Source of the DNA: an uncultured Roseovarius sp.
GTDB taxonomy: Bacteria; Pseudomonadota; Alphaproteobacteria; Rhodobacterales; Rhodobacteraceae
DNA: 64,000 nt
Direction: 5' to 3'
Assembly: GCA_947499555.1 (NCBI GenBank)
Contig: CANMOU010000001.1
Span: forward strand, 806,001 to 870,000
Shown: positions 1-7,720 of the stretch, piece by piece
Layout of the letters: the number at the start of each line of letters is the position of its first letter
Position numbering within the stretch: position 1 is the first letter of the stretch
Made by a program: the position numbers and the translations under genes
The notes under the pieces: generated by a model
What the model was told of the DNA's origin: nothing
Database searches by the model: none
Seen by the model: the letters and a program-made list of their open reading frames with translations, nothing else

Positions 1-743
1 ATCACGACAAGGCCCTTCTCTGGCAAAGGCTCTTCGGTCCATGTCAGGTGTGGCGTGCTTGTCCCCTCACCGACCTGAATGAGCGGGCAAAGCCCGGTGT
101 AATCCCCGAATTTCCCGTCCAGACCGATGACCTGGTCGCGATAGACCTCGGCCACCACTTCGTTTTGCCTGACACCCGGTGCCAGCTTGGCCAGCGCGTT
201 CTCCATGACCTGCGTCACTAGCTGACCGCCTTCGCGCATATAGGCGATTTCAGCCGGTGACTTGATCAGCCTGGCCCAGTTCACCAATTCGCGGTTGTCC
301 CCGATCTTTGCGTCGGGCAGACCGGCTATCATGTGATGATGCGCCCGCGCGGTGTAGTAATGCGCGTCAAAATCAACGCCGATCCGTGCCCTGCCCCAGC
401 CCCGCGCCTTGATCAGATCGCACAGCTCATCAAAGGGATGTTGCGTCCGATGATGAACTAGCGGTTCGGAAAAAGCGATGATATTGCCCGCCGGCAGATC
501 CGTTGTGATATGGGCGGATTTGGCATCCTGTTCGCGGCCGAACCAGATTGGCCATTCCTCGTCCAGATGCAAAATCACGGCCTGCGGCGTGTAAAAAGAC
601 CAGCCGTCAAAGCCAGTGAGATATCCCATATTGGCCGGGTCCTGGCACATCAGCAGGTCGAAACCGCCCTGCACCATGCGGCCTTTCACATCGGCGATGC
701 GACGCTGAAACTCTGACGGGTCAAAAGGTTTGGTATATCCCAA
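1..743 (-). CDS. M24 family metallopeptidase (creatinase/aminopeptidase P-like), 3' end outside window
   Basis: The first 247 codons are visible; the gene runs off the left edge. I start it at the TTG at 743 because an AAGGGGA ribosome binding site lies about 7 bases upstream (751-757) and no ATG occurs between the preceding in-frame stop and the conserved region. The N-terminal creatinase-like domain is clear (motifs such as NMGYLTGFDGWSFY and PIWFGRE). The part seen includes the start of the catalytic half (WARLIKSPAEIAYMREG), but the metal ligands would lie beyond the window. This N-terminal pattern resembles ectoine hydrolase DoeA/EutD as much as general Xaa-Pro peptidases. Substrate is an inference. 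It follows lpxB on the same strand with a 163-base gap. Confidence 0.75.
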   Translation of the reverse strand, partial: MGYTKPFDPSEFQRRIADVKGRMVQGGFDLLMCQDPANMGYLTGFDGWSFYTPQAVILHLDEEWPIWFGREQDAKSAHITTDLPAGNIIAFSEPLVHHRTQHPFDELCDLIKARGWGRARIGVDFDAHYYTARAHHHMIAGLPDAKIGDNRELVNWARLIKSPAEIAYMREGGQLVTQVMENALAKLAPGVRQNEVVAEVYRDQVIGLDGKFGDYTGLCPLIQVGEGTSTPHLTWTEEPLPEKGLVV

Positions 744-906
744 GAAAAAGTCCCCTTCGAAAACTCGGCGCGGTGAGAGTGCACCAAACGCATCATTGCG
801 GAATTGATCATGGTTTACTTGTGCACGTGCTGTCCAGATTTCTCATGCAAGCGGGCGGTTCCGTCCTTTCCCGCAAAGGGCCGGGCCAGGCAGCTAAGAT
901 CCAGAC

Positions 907-2055
907 CTAGCCTATCCGCGCCAGTACAGCTTTCGCCGCGCGAAGCCCTGGATCTTCACCGCCCTCGCCAAGCCGTTCCATTGTCACCTGCATCGCCTCA
1001 AGCTGCGCATCGGGGTTTTGCATCATCTCCAACACCCCCTGGGCGATCAGATCAGGCTTGCAAAGCTCGCCGTTGAACTCCGGTACGGCGCGGGTTTCCG
1101 ATACCAGGTTGACCAGTGTCAGCGTGTCGATCTTCAGCATGCGCTTGATGATCTCGCGACTGATGCGGTTGACATCATAGGCGATGACCATCGGCGTGCG
1201 CGCCGCGGCCAGTTCCAGTGACACCGTGCCGGAAGCAGCCAGCGCAAAGTCGGCTGCGGCAAAGGCTGCGCGTTTGCGCGTGGCGTCCGGTGCTACCTCG
1301 CCTTCGGGGGCAACAACAACTGGCTGACCGGGCCACGCCTCGACAAGTTTGAGCACCTGCGCCTCACGCGCGGCTGTCGTGGGCACGACAAGGCGCAAAT
1401 CGGATCTCTGCTGCATGATCTTTTCAAGCGCAGCGCCAAAGATCGGACCAAGGCGGCTCACCTCGCCGCCTCTTGATCCGGGCAAGACCAGCAGGATAGG
1501 CGCATCCCGCAAATCATGCGCGTCTCGAAACGCCGCCATCTCTGCCGCATTCGCGCGCGGCTCGCTCACAACGGGATGGCCGACAAAATCACAGGCCATG
1601 CCGGCGGCTTCCATGTAAGGCGGCTCAAACGGCAAGAGCGCCAGCACATGGTCGATTACCCGCGCCATCTTTTCCGCCCGGCCCGGACGCCAGGCCCAGA
1701 CGGAGGGCGCGACATAATGCACGGTACGAATATCGCTGTTTTCCTTCACGATCTTGGCCACGCGCAGACAAAAGTCAGGGCTGTCAATCGAGATGATCAC
1801 ATCTGGCTCTGCGGCCAGGGCGGCTTCGGCGGTTTCGCGAATGCGGCGCTTGAGATGGAAGTATTTCGGCAAGACCTCGACCAGCCCCATGACGCTAAGC
1901 TCTTCCATGGCAAATAACGATTGCATGCCTTCGGCCTGCATCATCGGCCCGCCGACGCCAAGAAACTCTACCTCTGTCAGCGTCTTTAGCCCCGCCATGA
2001 GTGCCGCGCCGAGCCTGTCGCCCGAGGCCTCACCGGCGATCAGGAAGATCTTCAC
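907..2055 (-). CDS. lpxB: Lipid-A-disaccharide synthase LpxB
   Basis: LpxB (glycosyltransferase family 19) condenses UDP-2,3-diacylglucosamine with lipid X to make the lipid A disaccharide at the inner membrane. The protein begins with the typical KIFLIAGEASGD (GEASGD at residues 8-13), and LPGSRGGEV and the AASGTVSLELA sugar-nucleotide region follow. At 382 residues it has the usual family length. I choose the GTG at 2055 rather than an upstream ATG at 2082 because the GTG overlaps the lpxI stop as GTGA, the coupling used throughout this cluster, and because homologues begin at this point. It is the last gene of the bamA-skp-fabZ-lpxA-lpxI-lpxB run. Confidence 0.95.
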   Translation of the reverse strand: MKIFLIAGEASGDRLGAALMAGLKTLTEVEFLGVGGPMMQAEGMQSLFAMEELSVMGLVEVLPKYFHLKRRIRETAEAALAAEPDVIISIDSPDFCLRVAKIVKENSDIRTVHYVAPSVWAWRPGRAEKMARVIDHVLALLPFEPPYMEAAGMACDFVGHPVVSEPRANAAEMAAFRDAHDLRDAPILLVLPGSRGGEVSRLGPIFGAALEKIMQQRSDLRLVVPTTAAREAQVLKLVEAWPGQPVVVAPEGEVAPDATRKRAAFAAADFALAASGTVSLELAAARTPMVIAYDVNRISREIIKRMLKIDTLTLVNLVSETRAVPEFNGELCKPDLIAQGVLEMMQNPDAQLEAMQVTMERLGEGGEDPGLRAAKAVLARIG

Positions 2056-2975
2056 GCCGTCTCTCCGGGCGTGCGGACCCATAGAAACATGCCCTGTCCC
2101 TGCAAGACCTGCGTCACTCCTTCGGGGTTCAGAAGCATCACGCCGCCCGCCTGGATCACAATACCTTTCAGCCCGGCCTCTGCCGCGCCCATCGCTGTTT
2201 TCAGGCCGATAAGCGGCATGTCGACGCGCAATTCCTGTCCGGGTTTGGGCGCTTTGAACAGAATGCCGCCCTCGGCGCGCGCCTCTTGCTGCTTTGCTTC
2301 GGCTGCCGGACCGCTGAGCCAGTCGGCGACACTGTCAAGAAGATCGCCTGCCAGTTCGAACGGATCATCCGAAAGACGCGTTTGCGGGATATCCGGCGCA
2401 AGATCAGCAAGCATCGCGTCTGTGCCGCGCGTATCCTCCCGTGCAATCACCTGCCCCATTCGGACAACAAGCGCTTGCCCCTGATCGGATGCTCCCATCT
2501 CGGCAAGCGCCGCTTCTGCGGCGGTCATGTCGGCCTCGATGCCCGCTGGCAAGCTTCCGATGATCACACCAGGCCGGGGTAGTATCTCAGGCACGATATC
2601 AGCAGCGCCAATCACCTCAAACCCAGCCTCTTCGAAAATCTCGATGAAGACCCGCAGCGTGCCGTCATCACCTTTCGTGAGGGCCGCCTGCACCCGGGGG
2701 ACAAGGGGCATTGTTGCTGTATCGATCAGTGTGACATCCACGCCCGGACGACGCATCGCCCCGGCCATGCAGATGCGCGTCACGCCTGTCTCTTTCAGAA
2801 TCTTCAGAAACGTCCCAAGCGTTTCAAGGCGGAAGCCGATTCGTGGAAGCTCTCCCTTCACGTCCGATGGAAACTGCTCGATCTCGCAAATGACCGGCAC
2901 CTCGCCCCGTTCCAGCAGCGCCTTGGTCAGGAAAGGCGGCAGGCCACCCTGCCCTGCGATCAGCGCCAGTGTCAT
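2052..2975 (-). CDS. lpxI: UDP-2,3-diacylglucosamine pyrophosphatase LpxI
   Basis: LpxI (DUF1009 family) hydrolyses UDP-2,3-diacylglucosamine to lipid X; alphaproteobacteria use it in place of the unrelated LpxH. The start (LALIAGQGGLPPFL), the GAMRRPGV motif and the C-terminal region KPGQELRVDMPLIGLKT followed by GVMLLNPEGV are typical. The protein has 307 residues, somewhat longer than the roughly 270-290 I expect for the family. It lies 6 bases after the lpxA stop and overlaps the GTG of lpxB by 4 bases, so the substrate-product enzymes LpxA, LpxI and LpxB are translated from adjacent cistrons. Confidence 0.93.
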   Translation of the reverse strand: MTLALIAGQGGLPPFLTKALLERGEVPVICEIEQFPSDVKGELPRIGFRLETLGTFLKILKETGVTRICMAGAMRRPGVDVTLIDTATMPLVPRVQAALTKGDDGTLRVFIEIFEEAGFEVIGAADIVPEILPRPGVIIGSLPAGIEADMTAAEAALAEMGASDQGQALVVRMGQVIAREDTRGTDAMLADLAPDIPQTRLSDDPFELAGDLLDSVADWLSGPAAEAKQQEARAEGGILFKAPKPGQELRVDMPLIGLKTAMGAAEAGLKGIVIQAGGVMLLNPEGVTQVLQGQGMFLWVRTPGETA

Positions 2976-2981
2976 CGGCGC

Positions 2982-3785
2982 TCAACCAAGGCCGGGGGTG
3001 AGGAAAGATCGGTCACTGCCCGCTGTCACAAAATCGACAATCTGCCGCACATAATCGCTTTCGGTTTCCTCGCCCAGACGCCGTGCCCGGTCCTGAAACG
3101 CGCCTTCGCCTTGCGCCAGCATCTGGAACGCCGCCCGCAGCGCCGTGATGTCAGAGCGCGCCACGCCGCGCCGTTTCAGCCCAACAAGGTTCAGCCCGTC
3201 AAGCTGTCCGCGCGGTGCCTGAACAAGACCGTAGGGAATGACATCATTGGTCACCATCGTCACCGCACCTATGATTGCACCTTGTCCGATGCGCACCCAT
3301 TGATGCACGCCCGACAACCCACCGACGATCACGTCATCTTCGAGGATACAATGCCCGGCCAGGGCTGCGTTGTTCACGACGATCACCCGGTCGCCAATGA
3401 TCACGTCATGCGCTACATGGCAGCCCGCCATGAAAAGCCCATCATCGCCAACCCGCGTGACGCCGCCACCACCCTCAGTACCGGTGTTCATCGTCACATG
3501 TTCCCGGATACGGTTGCGTGCGCCGATTTCAAGCGTTGTGGCCTCGCCCTTGAATTTCAGATCCTGCGGTATCTCCCCGATACAGGCGAAGGGAAAGACA
3601 ACGCTCTCAGGGCCGATCGTGGTCTGGCCTGTCACCACGACATGGCTTTTGATCTGCACGCGATCGTGCAGCTTTACCTGCGGGCCGATATGGCAAAACG
3701 GACCGATCTCGACGCCCTGCCCGATCTGGGCCCCCGTTTCGACAACGGCGCTTGGATGGATCCGGGTTTCAGCCGACGGGCTCAT
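2982..3785 (-). CDS. lpxA: UDP-N-acetylglucosamine acyltransferase LpxA
   Basis: LpxA catalyses the first step of lipid A synthesis, O-acylation of UDP-GlcNAc from an acyl-ACP. The left-handed beta-helix hexapeptide repeats (IHPSAVVETGAQIG, VEIGPFCHIG, GCHVAHDVIIG) are visible, and the catalytic histidine corresponds to His126 in GCHVAHD. I use the ATG at 3785 (267 residues) because AAGGAG lies 8 bases upstream; an in-frame GTG at 3794 overlaps the fabZ stop as GTGA but would sit against the Shine-Dalgarno sequence. The gene follows fabZ directly, so it is probably co-transcribed with it. Confidence 0.95.
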   Translation of the reverse strand: MSPSAETRIHPSAVVETGAQIGQGVEIGPFCHIGPQVKLHDRVQIKSHVVVTGQTTIGPESVVFPFACIGEIPQDLKFKGEATTLEIGARNRIREHVTMNTGTEGGGGVTRVGDDGLFMAGCHVAHDVIIGDRVIVVNNAALAGHCILEDDVIVGGLSGVHQWVRIGQGAIIGAVTMVTNDVIPYGLVQAPRGQLDGLNLVGLKRRGVARSDITALRAAFQMLAQGEGAFQDRARRLGEETESDYVRQIVDFVTAGSDRSFLTPGLG

Positions 3786-3790
3786 GGCGC

Positions 3791-4255
3791 TCACTCCTTC
3801 GGCAGATCCATCATTGCCGTGAATTCCGCCTCTGCGGCAAGCTCATCTCCGACCATGGCCGTTCCGCGAAACTTCCAGACCTTTCCGCCGGGCTTGCCGC
3901 GCAGGGTTTCCAGAGACATCTCAAGCACATCGCCCGGCCCGACCATGCGGCGGAATTTGCAGGCCTCAATCGACATGAAGTAGACCAGCAGGTTGCGGTC
4001 TTCCATCTCAAGTGCCGCACCAACCATAACTGCGGCTGTCTGTGCCATCGCCTCGACAATCGTGACGCCCGGCATGATGGGCTTTTCAGGAAAATGCCCC
4101 TGAAAATGCGGTTCATTCATGGTAACATTCTTGATCCCGCGCGCTGTTTGGTAGCCGTCGATATCGACAACCTTATCGACCAGAAGAAAAGGATAGCGAT
4201 GCGGGATCAGCCGTTTGATCCGTTGGATATCCGCGGTCTGCAGCGCCTCAGTCAT
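3791..4255 (-). CDS. fabZ: 3-hydroxyacyl-ACP dehydratase FabZ
   Basis: FabZ dehydrates 3-hydroxyacyl-ACP in fatty acid elongation and competes with LpxA for 3-hydroxyacyl-ACP, which explains the shared operon. The hot-dog fold motifs are clear: [28 protein letters not shown] with catalytic His54, and Glu68 in TIVEAMAQ. The ATG at 4255 gives 154 residues, the usual length, and has AAAGGA 6-7 bases upstream; the in-frame ATG at 4285 adds ten unconserved residues. In many other alphaproteobacteria and enterics lpxD sits directly upstream of fabZ; here there is none, and skp is the upstream neighbour across a 111-base gap. Confidence 0.95.
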   Translation of the reverse strand: MTEALQTADIQRIKRLIPHRYPFLLVDKVVDIDGYQTARGIKNVTMNEPHFQGHFPEKPIMPGVTIVEAMAQTAAVMVGAALEMEDRNLLVYFMSIEACKFRRMVGPGDVLEMSLETLRGKPGGKVWKFRGTAMVGDELAAEAEFTAMMDLPKE

Positions 4256-4302
4256 GTCCGGTCCTTTCAAAGCGCTTCCTGTCATGACAGATCGGCCATG
4301 CG

Positions 4303-4359
4303 TGCGCCTTTGTTTTGCCCTGTCGGCTTATCAATTCGGGCTGATCTGGGCAAGGCGCA
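4303..4359 (-). other. Long-range stem between skp and fabZ
   Basis: Within the skp-fabZ gap an 8-base arm TGCGCCTT (4303-4310) is complementary to AAGGCGCA (4352-4359), and the adjoining GCCC (4317-4320) to GGGC (4348-4351), leaving a 6-base bulge. The RNA could fold into a bulged stem just upstream of fabZ. No U-run follows it on the minus strand, so it is not an ordinary intrinsic terminator; it may stabilise or partly attenuate the transcript. The function is inference. Confidence 0.35.
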
Positions 4360-4366
4360 TGGCACC

Positions 4367-4990
4367 TTACTGCGGCTCTTCCGGTGCAGGATCACTGGGG
4401 GTTTCCGTCTTGTCCGAGGCCGGATCTTGCGCATCATCCGGCGCATTCGGCGTCAGCAACGCATCGATCCGGGCAATCGCCACGTTGGTGATATCAACAA
4501 CCTCCGCTCGTAAAAGAACGTTGCGCGCGTCGATGACAACCACGCCATTCGCGGCTCGCATTATATCAACCAGCACGGGTTCGACCTGTCGCATGAAATC
4601 TATCGGCGCCCGTTCCCGGTTGCGCTCCAGATCACGCACCCGGCGTTCACTGTCTCGGCGGATTTGCTGCACCTTGGCGTCAAAGGCATCCGCCATTTCG
4701 CGGAACTCTTCCGGTGACGTTTCATCGCGTTTTTGTGTCAGCGCCTTTTCCTCGGCCTCGAGTTCTGCCTCGATTTGCCTGTTCAGCGCAATCAAAGCCT
4801 CTCGCTCAGCCTGAATCTGGGCAAGCAGGCTTTGACCAAGGCGGGTTTGCTCAAACAGCCGTTCGGGGTCAACGACAAGCACAGGGCTTTGGACAACGCC
4901 AACATCCTGGGCCGTCGACACAGAGGGCAACCAGACCAAACCCGCCGCCGCGAGACAAACGGCGGACAAGATGGTCCTGATGGCATGCAT
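4367..4990 (-). CDS. skp: OmpH/Skp family periplasmic chaperone
   Basis: A 207-residue exported protein of the OmpH/Skp family, which holds unfolded outer-membrane proteins for BamA. A signal peptide is clear (positive start, hydrophobic core, likely cleavage after SVSTA). It is followed by PVLVVDPERLF, the family's first strand, then a long charged helical region rich in Glu, Arg and Gln (the Skp tentacle coiled coil), and IDARNVLL near the end. The C-terminus is a Pro/Asp/Glu-rich tail (PSDPAPEEPQ) not needed for the fold. The ATG at 4990 is one base after the bamA stop, so translation is tightly coupled to that of its partner. Confidence 0.9.
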   Translation of the reverse strand: MHAIRTILSAVCLAAAGLVWLPSVSTAQDVGVVQSPVLVVDPERLFEQTRLGQSLLAQIQAEREALIALNRQIEAELEAEEKALTQKRDETSPEEFREMADAFDAKVQQIRRDSERRVRDLERNRERAPIDFMRQVEPVLVDIMRAANGVVVIDARNVLLRAEVVDITNVAIARIDALLTPNAPDDAQDPASDKTETPSDPAPEEPQ

Positions 4991-4991
4991 G

Positions 4992-7316
4992 TTAGAATTC
5001 CGTGCGGACTGAGATATCGAAGTTCCGCTCAATGTCGCCCGGCTCACTCTGCAGAGGACGCGAGAAGCTCAGGCTAAGCGGCCCAAACGGCGATTCCCAA
5101 AAGAGTGAGACGCCAACCACATGGCGCAAATTGAAGCCTTCGGAGGCGACACCCGGCCCTGAATTGTCCAATCCCCAGATCGAACCAACGTCATAGAAAA
5201 CGCCACCGGAAATCCCGAATTCATCCGGGAGACCGATTGGGAATTCGGCATCAAATTTTGCGACTGCGAAATAGTTGCCACCCAAATGCTCACCGTTCTG
5301 AACGGGTCCCATGCCATTTGAGTCAAATCCACGCACTACCTGCTGGCTGAACCGGTCAACCGCGCGCTCACCATTGCGGAAAAACTCGATCGCGCCGGCC
5401 TCTAGTGTCGCACGAAGTGTGACCTCTTCGTTGAAGACACGCGTCTGACCAATCAGGCGTGCCGTCGGGCGCAAGAATTCCTGATCGCCGCCAAGGCCTG
5501 CATATTCAAGCCCCGCTTCGAGCAAGACACCTGCATTCGGATTAAGGCCTGTGCGACGCGTGTCATAGGAATACCGAAAGCCGATAGAGCTCGCGAATTC
5601 TCCGCTCAGAGCCGTTTCAGCAGCCAGAATGGGTGACAGACCAGCGGCTGGGTAATCCGTCATATCGGAATAGCGGAGATTGTAGAAGACATTCAGACGG
5701 CTGCTTTCACCCAGTGGGAAACCAAGCGCAGGGCGGAAGTCACCGGAAATGGTGTCGAAGAGGCTGTTGTTTTGCGAGGTTTCCAGCAAGGATGTTCGGA
5801 CACTGAATTCGACGTCCCGGCCAAGAAAGGCAGGCTCGGCGAAAGACAGGCTGTAGTTGGCCGTCTCGCTGGACGCGATCACATTTGCGGAGACCCGTTG
5901 ACCCCTGCCGAGGAAATTGCGCTCGGTGAAACCAATCGAAAACCCAAGGCCCGCGTCTGACGAAAAGTTGGCACCGAAGGACAAAGATCCCGTGGTGGTC
6001 TCTTCAACGTCTACATCGACAACCACCTGATCAGGGCGCGACCCTTCTCTTGCATTGACTTCAGCTGACGAGAAATAGCGCAAGGCGCGGATGCGCTGCG
6101 CCGCCTGACGGATTTGGCGCGGGTTGAATGGATCGCCTTCAACAATGTCGAATTGCCTGCGGATCACCCGATCGAGTGTCGTCGTGTTGCCTTCGATGTC
6201 GATCCGCTCAACAAAAACACGCGGGCCACGCACCAGCATGAATTCCACATCAAGTGTCAGTTCGCGGTCATTGCGCGTAATGCGCGGCTCCACACGAAGG
6301 AAATCAATACCGTTACGGGTGGCCAGACGCTCCATTCGCTCAATCGAATTCTCAACAAGGGTTGGAGAGTAGACGATCCCTGGCTTGATCTTGAGCACGG
6401 CATCATATTCTTCGGCATCAACGCCATCGATCTCGCTTACGGTCGTGATTTCGCCGAATCGAAATTGCTGGCCTTCCTGAATGTTGAACGTCACGAAATA
6501 GCCGTCGCGTTCACGAGCGAGTTCCGCATTGGTGCCGGTGACCCGAAAATCGACATAACCGCGAGAGAGATAGAAATCGCTCAGCACTTGTTTGTCGAAT
6601 TCAAGCCGGTCGGCAACAAAAGTGTCCCGCCCGATGATGGCGCGCAGAAGACCGGCTTGTTTGCTGTCAATCACGCGGCGAAGGCGGCGGTCAGAGAAAG
6701 CCTTGTTGCCGACAAAGCCAATACGCTGAACTTCAATTGGGCGGCCTTCGAAGACCTCGAAGACCACATCGACCCGATTCTCGCTCCGGCGAATGATCTT
6801 GGGGGTGATGCGCGCTGAGACGCGGCCGCTTTGTTCATAGGCCTCGGTCAGGATGGCCACATCGCGCTCAACCCGTGTCGGGCTGAACACTTGCCGTGGT
6901 TCGGTTTCGATAAAGCCGAGCAGATCCTCATCGTTCAGTCGTCTGTTGCCCTCGATCGCGACATCGTTGATCGTTGGGAACTCGACCACGCGGATCACAA
7001 GGGTGCTGCCGCGCGGCTCAACTTCAACGCTTTCAAAAAGCCCGCTGGCACGAATGCGCTGCGCCGCAGCGTTCACCTCTCCGGCTGAGACCGTCTGTCC
7101 CGGTTCAAGCCCGGCCTGACTGGCAATGGTGCTTGCCTCAATCCGCTGGTTGCCCTCAACCGCTATCGAGGAGAATCGAAAGCTTTGAGCATGCGCCACA
7201 TCGATGGCAAAGGCCGTGACGAAAAAAACAAGACAAATGAAAAACGTGCGGATCGTTTTTTGTGCAGCGCCGCTTTCGAAAAAACGATTGCCCCCCGCCT
7301 CGGTAAAAATCGCCAT
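4992..7316 (-). CDS. bamA: Outer membrane protein assembly factor BamA
   Basis: BamA is the beta-barrel core of the BAM complex that inserts outer-membrane proteins. The 774-residue protein has a signal peptide with a long N-region and a likely cleavage after DVAHA (about residue 43), five POTRA repeats in the first 420 residues (IAVEGNQRIEASTI and VEFPTINDVAIEGNRRLNDEDL are the first two), then the surface-antigen barrel. It ends in SVRTEF, the terminal aromatic signature of outer-membrane barrels. An upstream terminator and a TTGACA -35 element suggest that bamA begins its own transcription unit, separate from rseP. It is the first of six genes bamA to lpxB. Confidence 0.96.
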   Translation of the reverse strand: MAIFTEAGGNRFFESGAAQKTIRTFFICLVFFVTAFAIDVAHAQSFRFSSIAVEGNQRIEASTIASQAGLEPGQTVSAGEVNAAAQRIRASGLFESVEVEPRGSTLVIRVVEFPTINDVAIEGNRRLNDEDLLGFIETEPRQVFSPTRVERDVAILTEAYEQSGRVSARITPKIIRRSENRVDVVFEVFEGRPIEVQRIGFVGNKAFSDRRLRRVIDSKQAGLLRAIIGRDTFVADRLEFDKQVLSDFYLSRGYVDFRVTGTNAELARERDGYFVTFNIQEGQQFRFGEITTVSEIDGVDAEEYDAVLKIKPGIVYSPTLVENSIERMERLATRNGIDFLRVEPRITRNDRELTLDVEFMLVRGPRVFVERIDIEGNTTTLDRVIRRQFDIVEGDPFNPRQIRQAAQRIRALRYFSSAEVNAREGSRPDQVVVDVDVEETTTGSLSFGANFSSDAGLGFSIGFTERNFLGRGQRVSANVIASSETANYSLSFAEPAFLGRDVEFSVRTSLLETSQNNSLFDTISGDFRPALGFPLGESSRLNVFYNLRYSDMTDYPAAGLSPILAAETALSGEFASSIGFRYSYDTRRTGLNPNAGVLLEAGLEYAGLGGDQEFLRPTARLIGQTRVFNEEVTLRATLEAGAIEFFRNGERAVDRFSQQVVRGFDSNGMGPVQNGEHLGGNYFAVAKFDAEFPIGLPDEFGISGGVFYDVGSIWGLDNSGPGVASEGFNLRHVVGVSLFWESPFGPLSLSFSRPLQSEPGDIERNFDISVRTEF

Positions 7317-7350
7317 CGGCTCACCCAGTCAGACATCCCAGTATGCTTTG

Positions 7351-7379
7351 TCAGTAACCATTCTGGCTGGGCTTGTCAA
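7351..7379 (-). promoter_or_regulatory. Candidate bamA promoter
   Basis: On the minus strand a perfect TTGACA -35 box (7374-7379) stands 17 bases from TACTGA (7351-7356), a poor -10 match. It lies between the terminator at 7393-7426 and the bamA start at 7316, where a promoter is expected. Alphaproteobacterial promoters often keep the -35 better than the -10. No experimental support. Confidence 0.4.
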
Positions 7380-7392
7380 AACGGCAGACATG

Positions 7393-7426
7393 AAAAAATC
7401 GCCGCATCGGCTGCGGCGATTTTTTT
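7393..7426 (-). terminator. Strong symmetric intrinsic terminator upstream of bamA
   Basis: A 14-base perfect stem (7393-7406 with 7412-7425), GC-rich in the middle and flanked by six A on one side and six T on the other, closes a 5-base loop. It can terminate transcription on both strands. On the minus strand it would end transcripts coming from the rseP side, after the 42-residue peptide gene, before bamA begins. Confidence 0.85.
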
Positions 7427-7472
7427 CGATCAGAAGACTGCGCTGATTATGCCCCCGAAGACGGGAAAGCGA

Positions 7473-7601
7473 TCACCAGAAGGTGCCGATCAGCGCCCCT
7501 GCATAAAGCGCGACAACCAAGGTTGCCAGATACAGAATCCGATCCCAATTGAGGTTCACCAACAAGGCCATCCCTCGGTATCCGTTCACGATATGCTGCA
7601 T
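7473..7601 (-). CDS. Conserved-looking 42-residue single-span membrane peptide
   Basis: An open frame of 42 codons between rseP and bamA. The predicted peptide has a short polar start (MQHIVNGYRGMALLVNLNWD) followed by a hydrophobic stretch (ILYLATLVVALYAGALIGTF) that can span the membrane, ending in Trp. The regular codon use, the membrane-protein composition and the terminator 47 bases after its stop argue for a real gene. A second in-frame ATG at codon 11 is possible. The ribosome binding site is weak. I do not recognise a family; the location suggests a role at the cell envelope, which is only inference. Confidence 0.6.
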   Translation of the reverse strand: MQHIVNGYRGMALLVNLNWDRILYLATLVVALYAGALIGTFW

Positions 7602-7720
7602 GTTTCTGCCAGTTTAACCTGTGTTCAAGACGCACCTCATGCGCGCCAATAGTCAGAAAATAGTCGCTCTTTCAGGCAAGAATGTGGCGCTGATTGGTCG
7701 GTTTCGTCACAAACCCCGCC

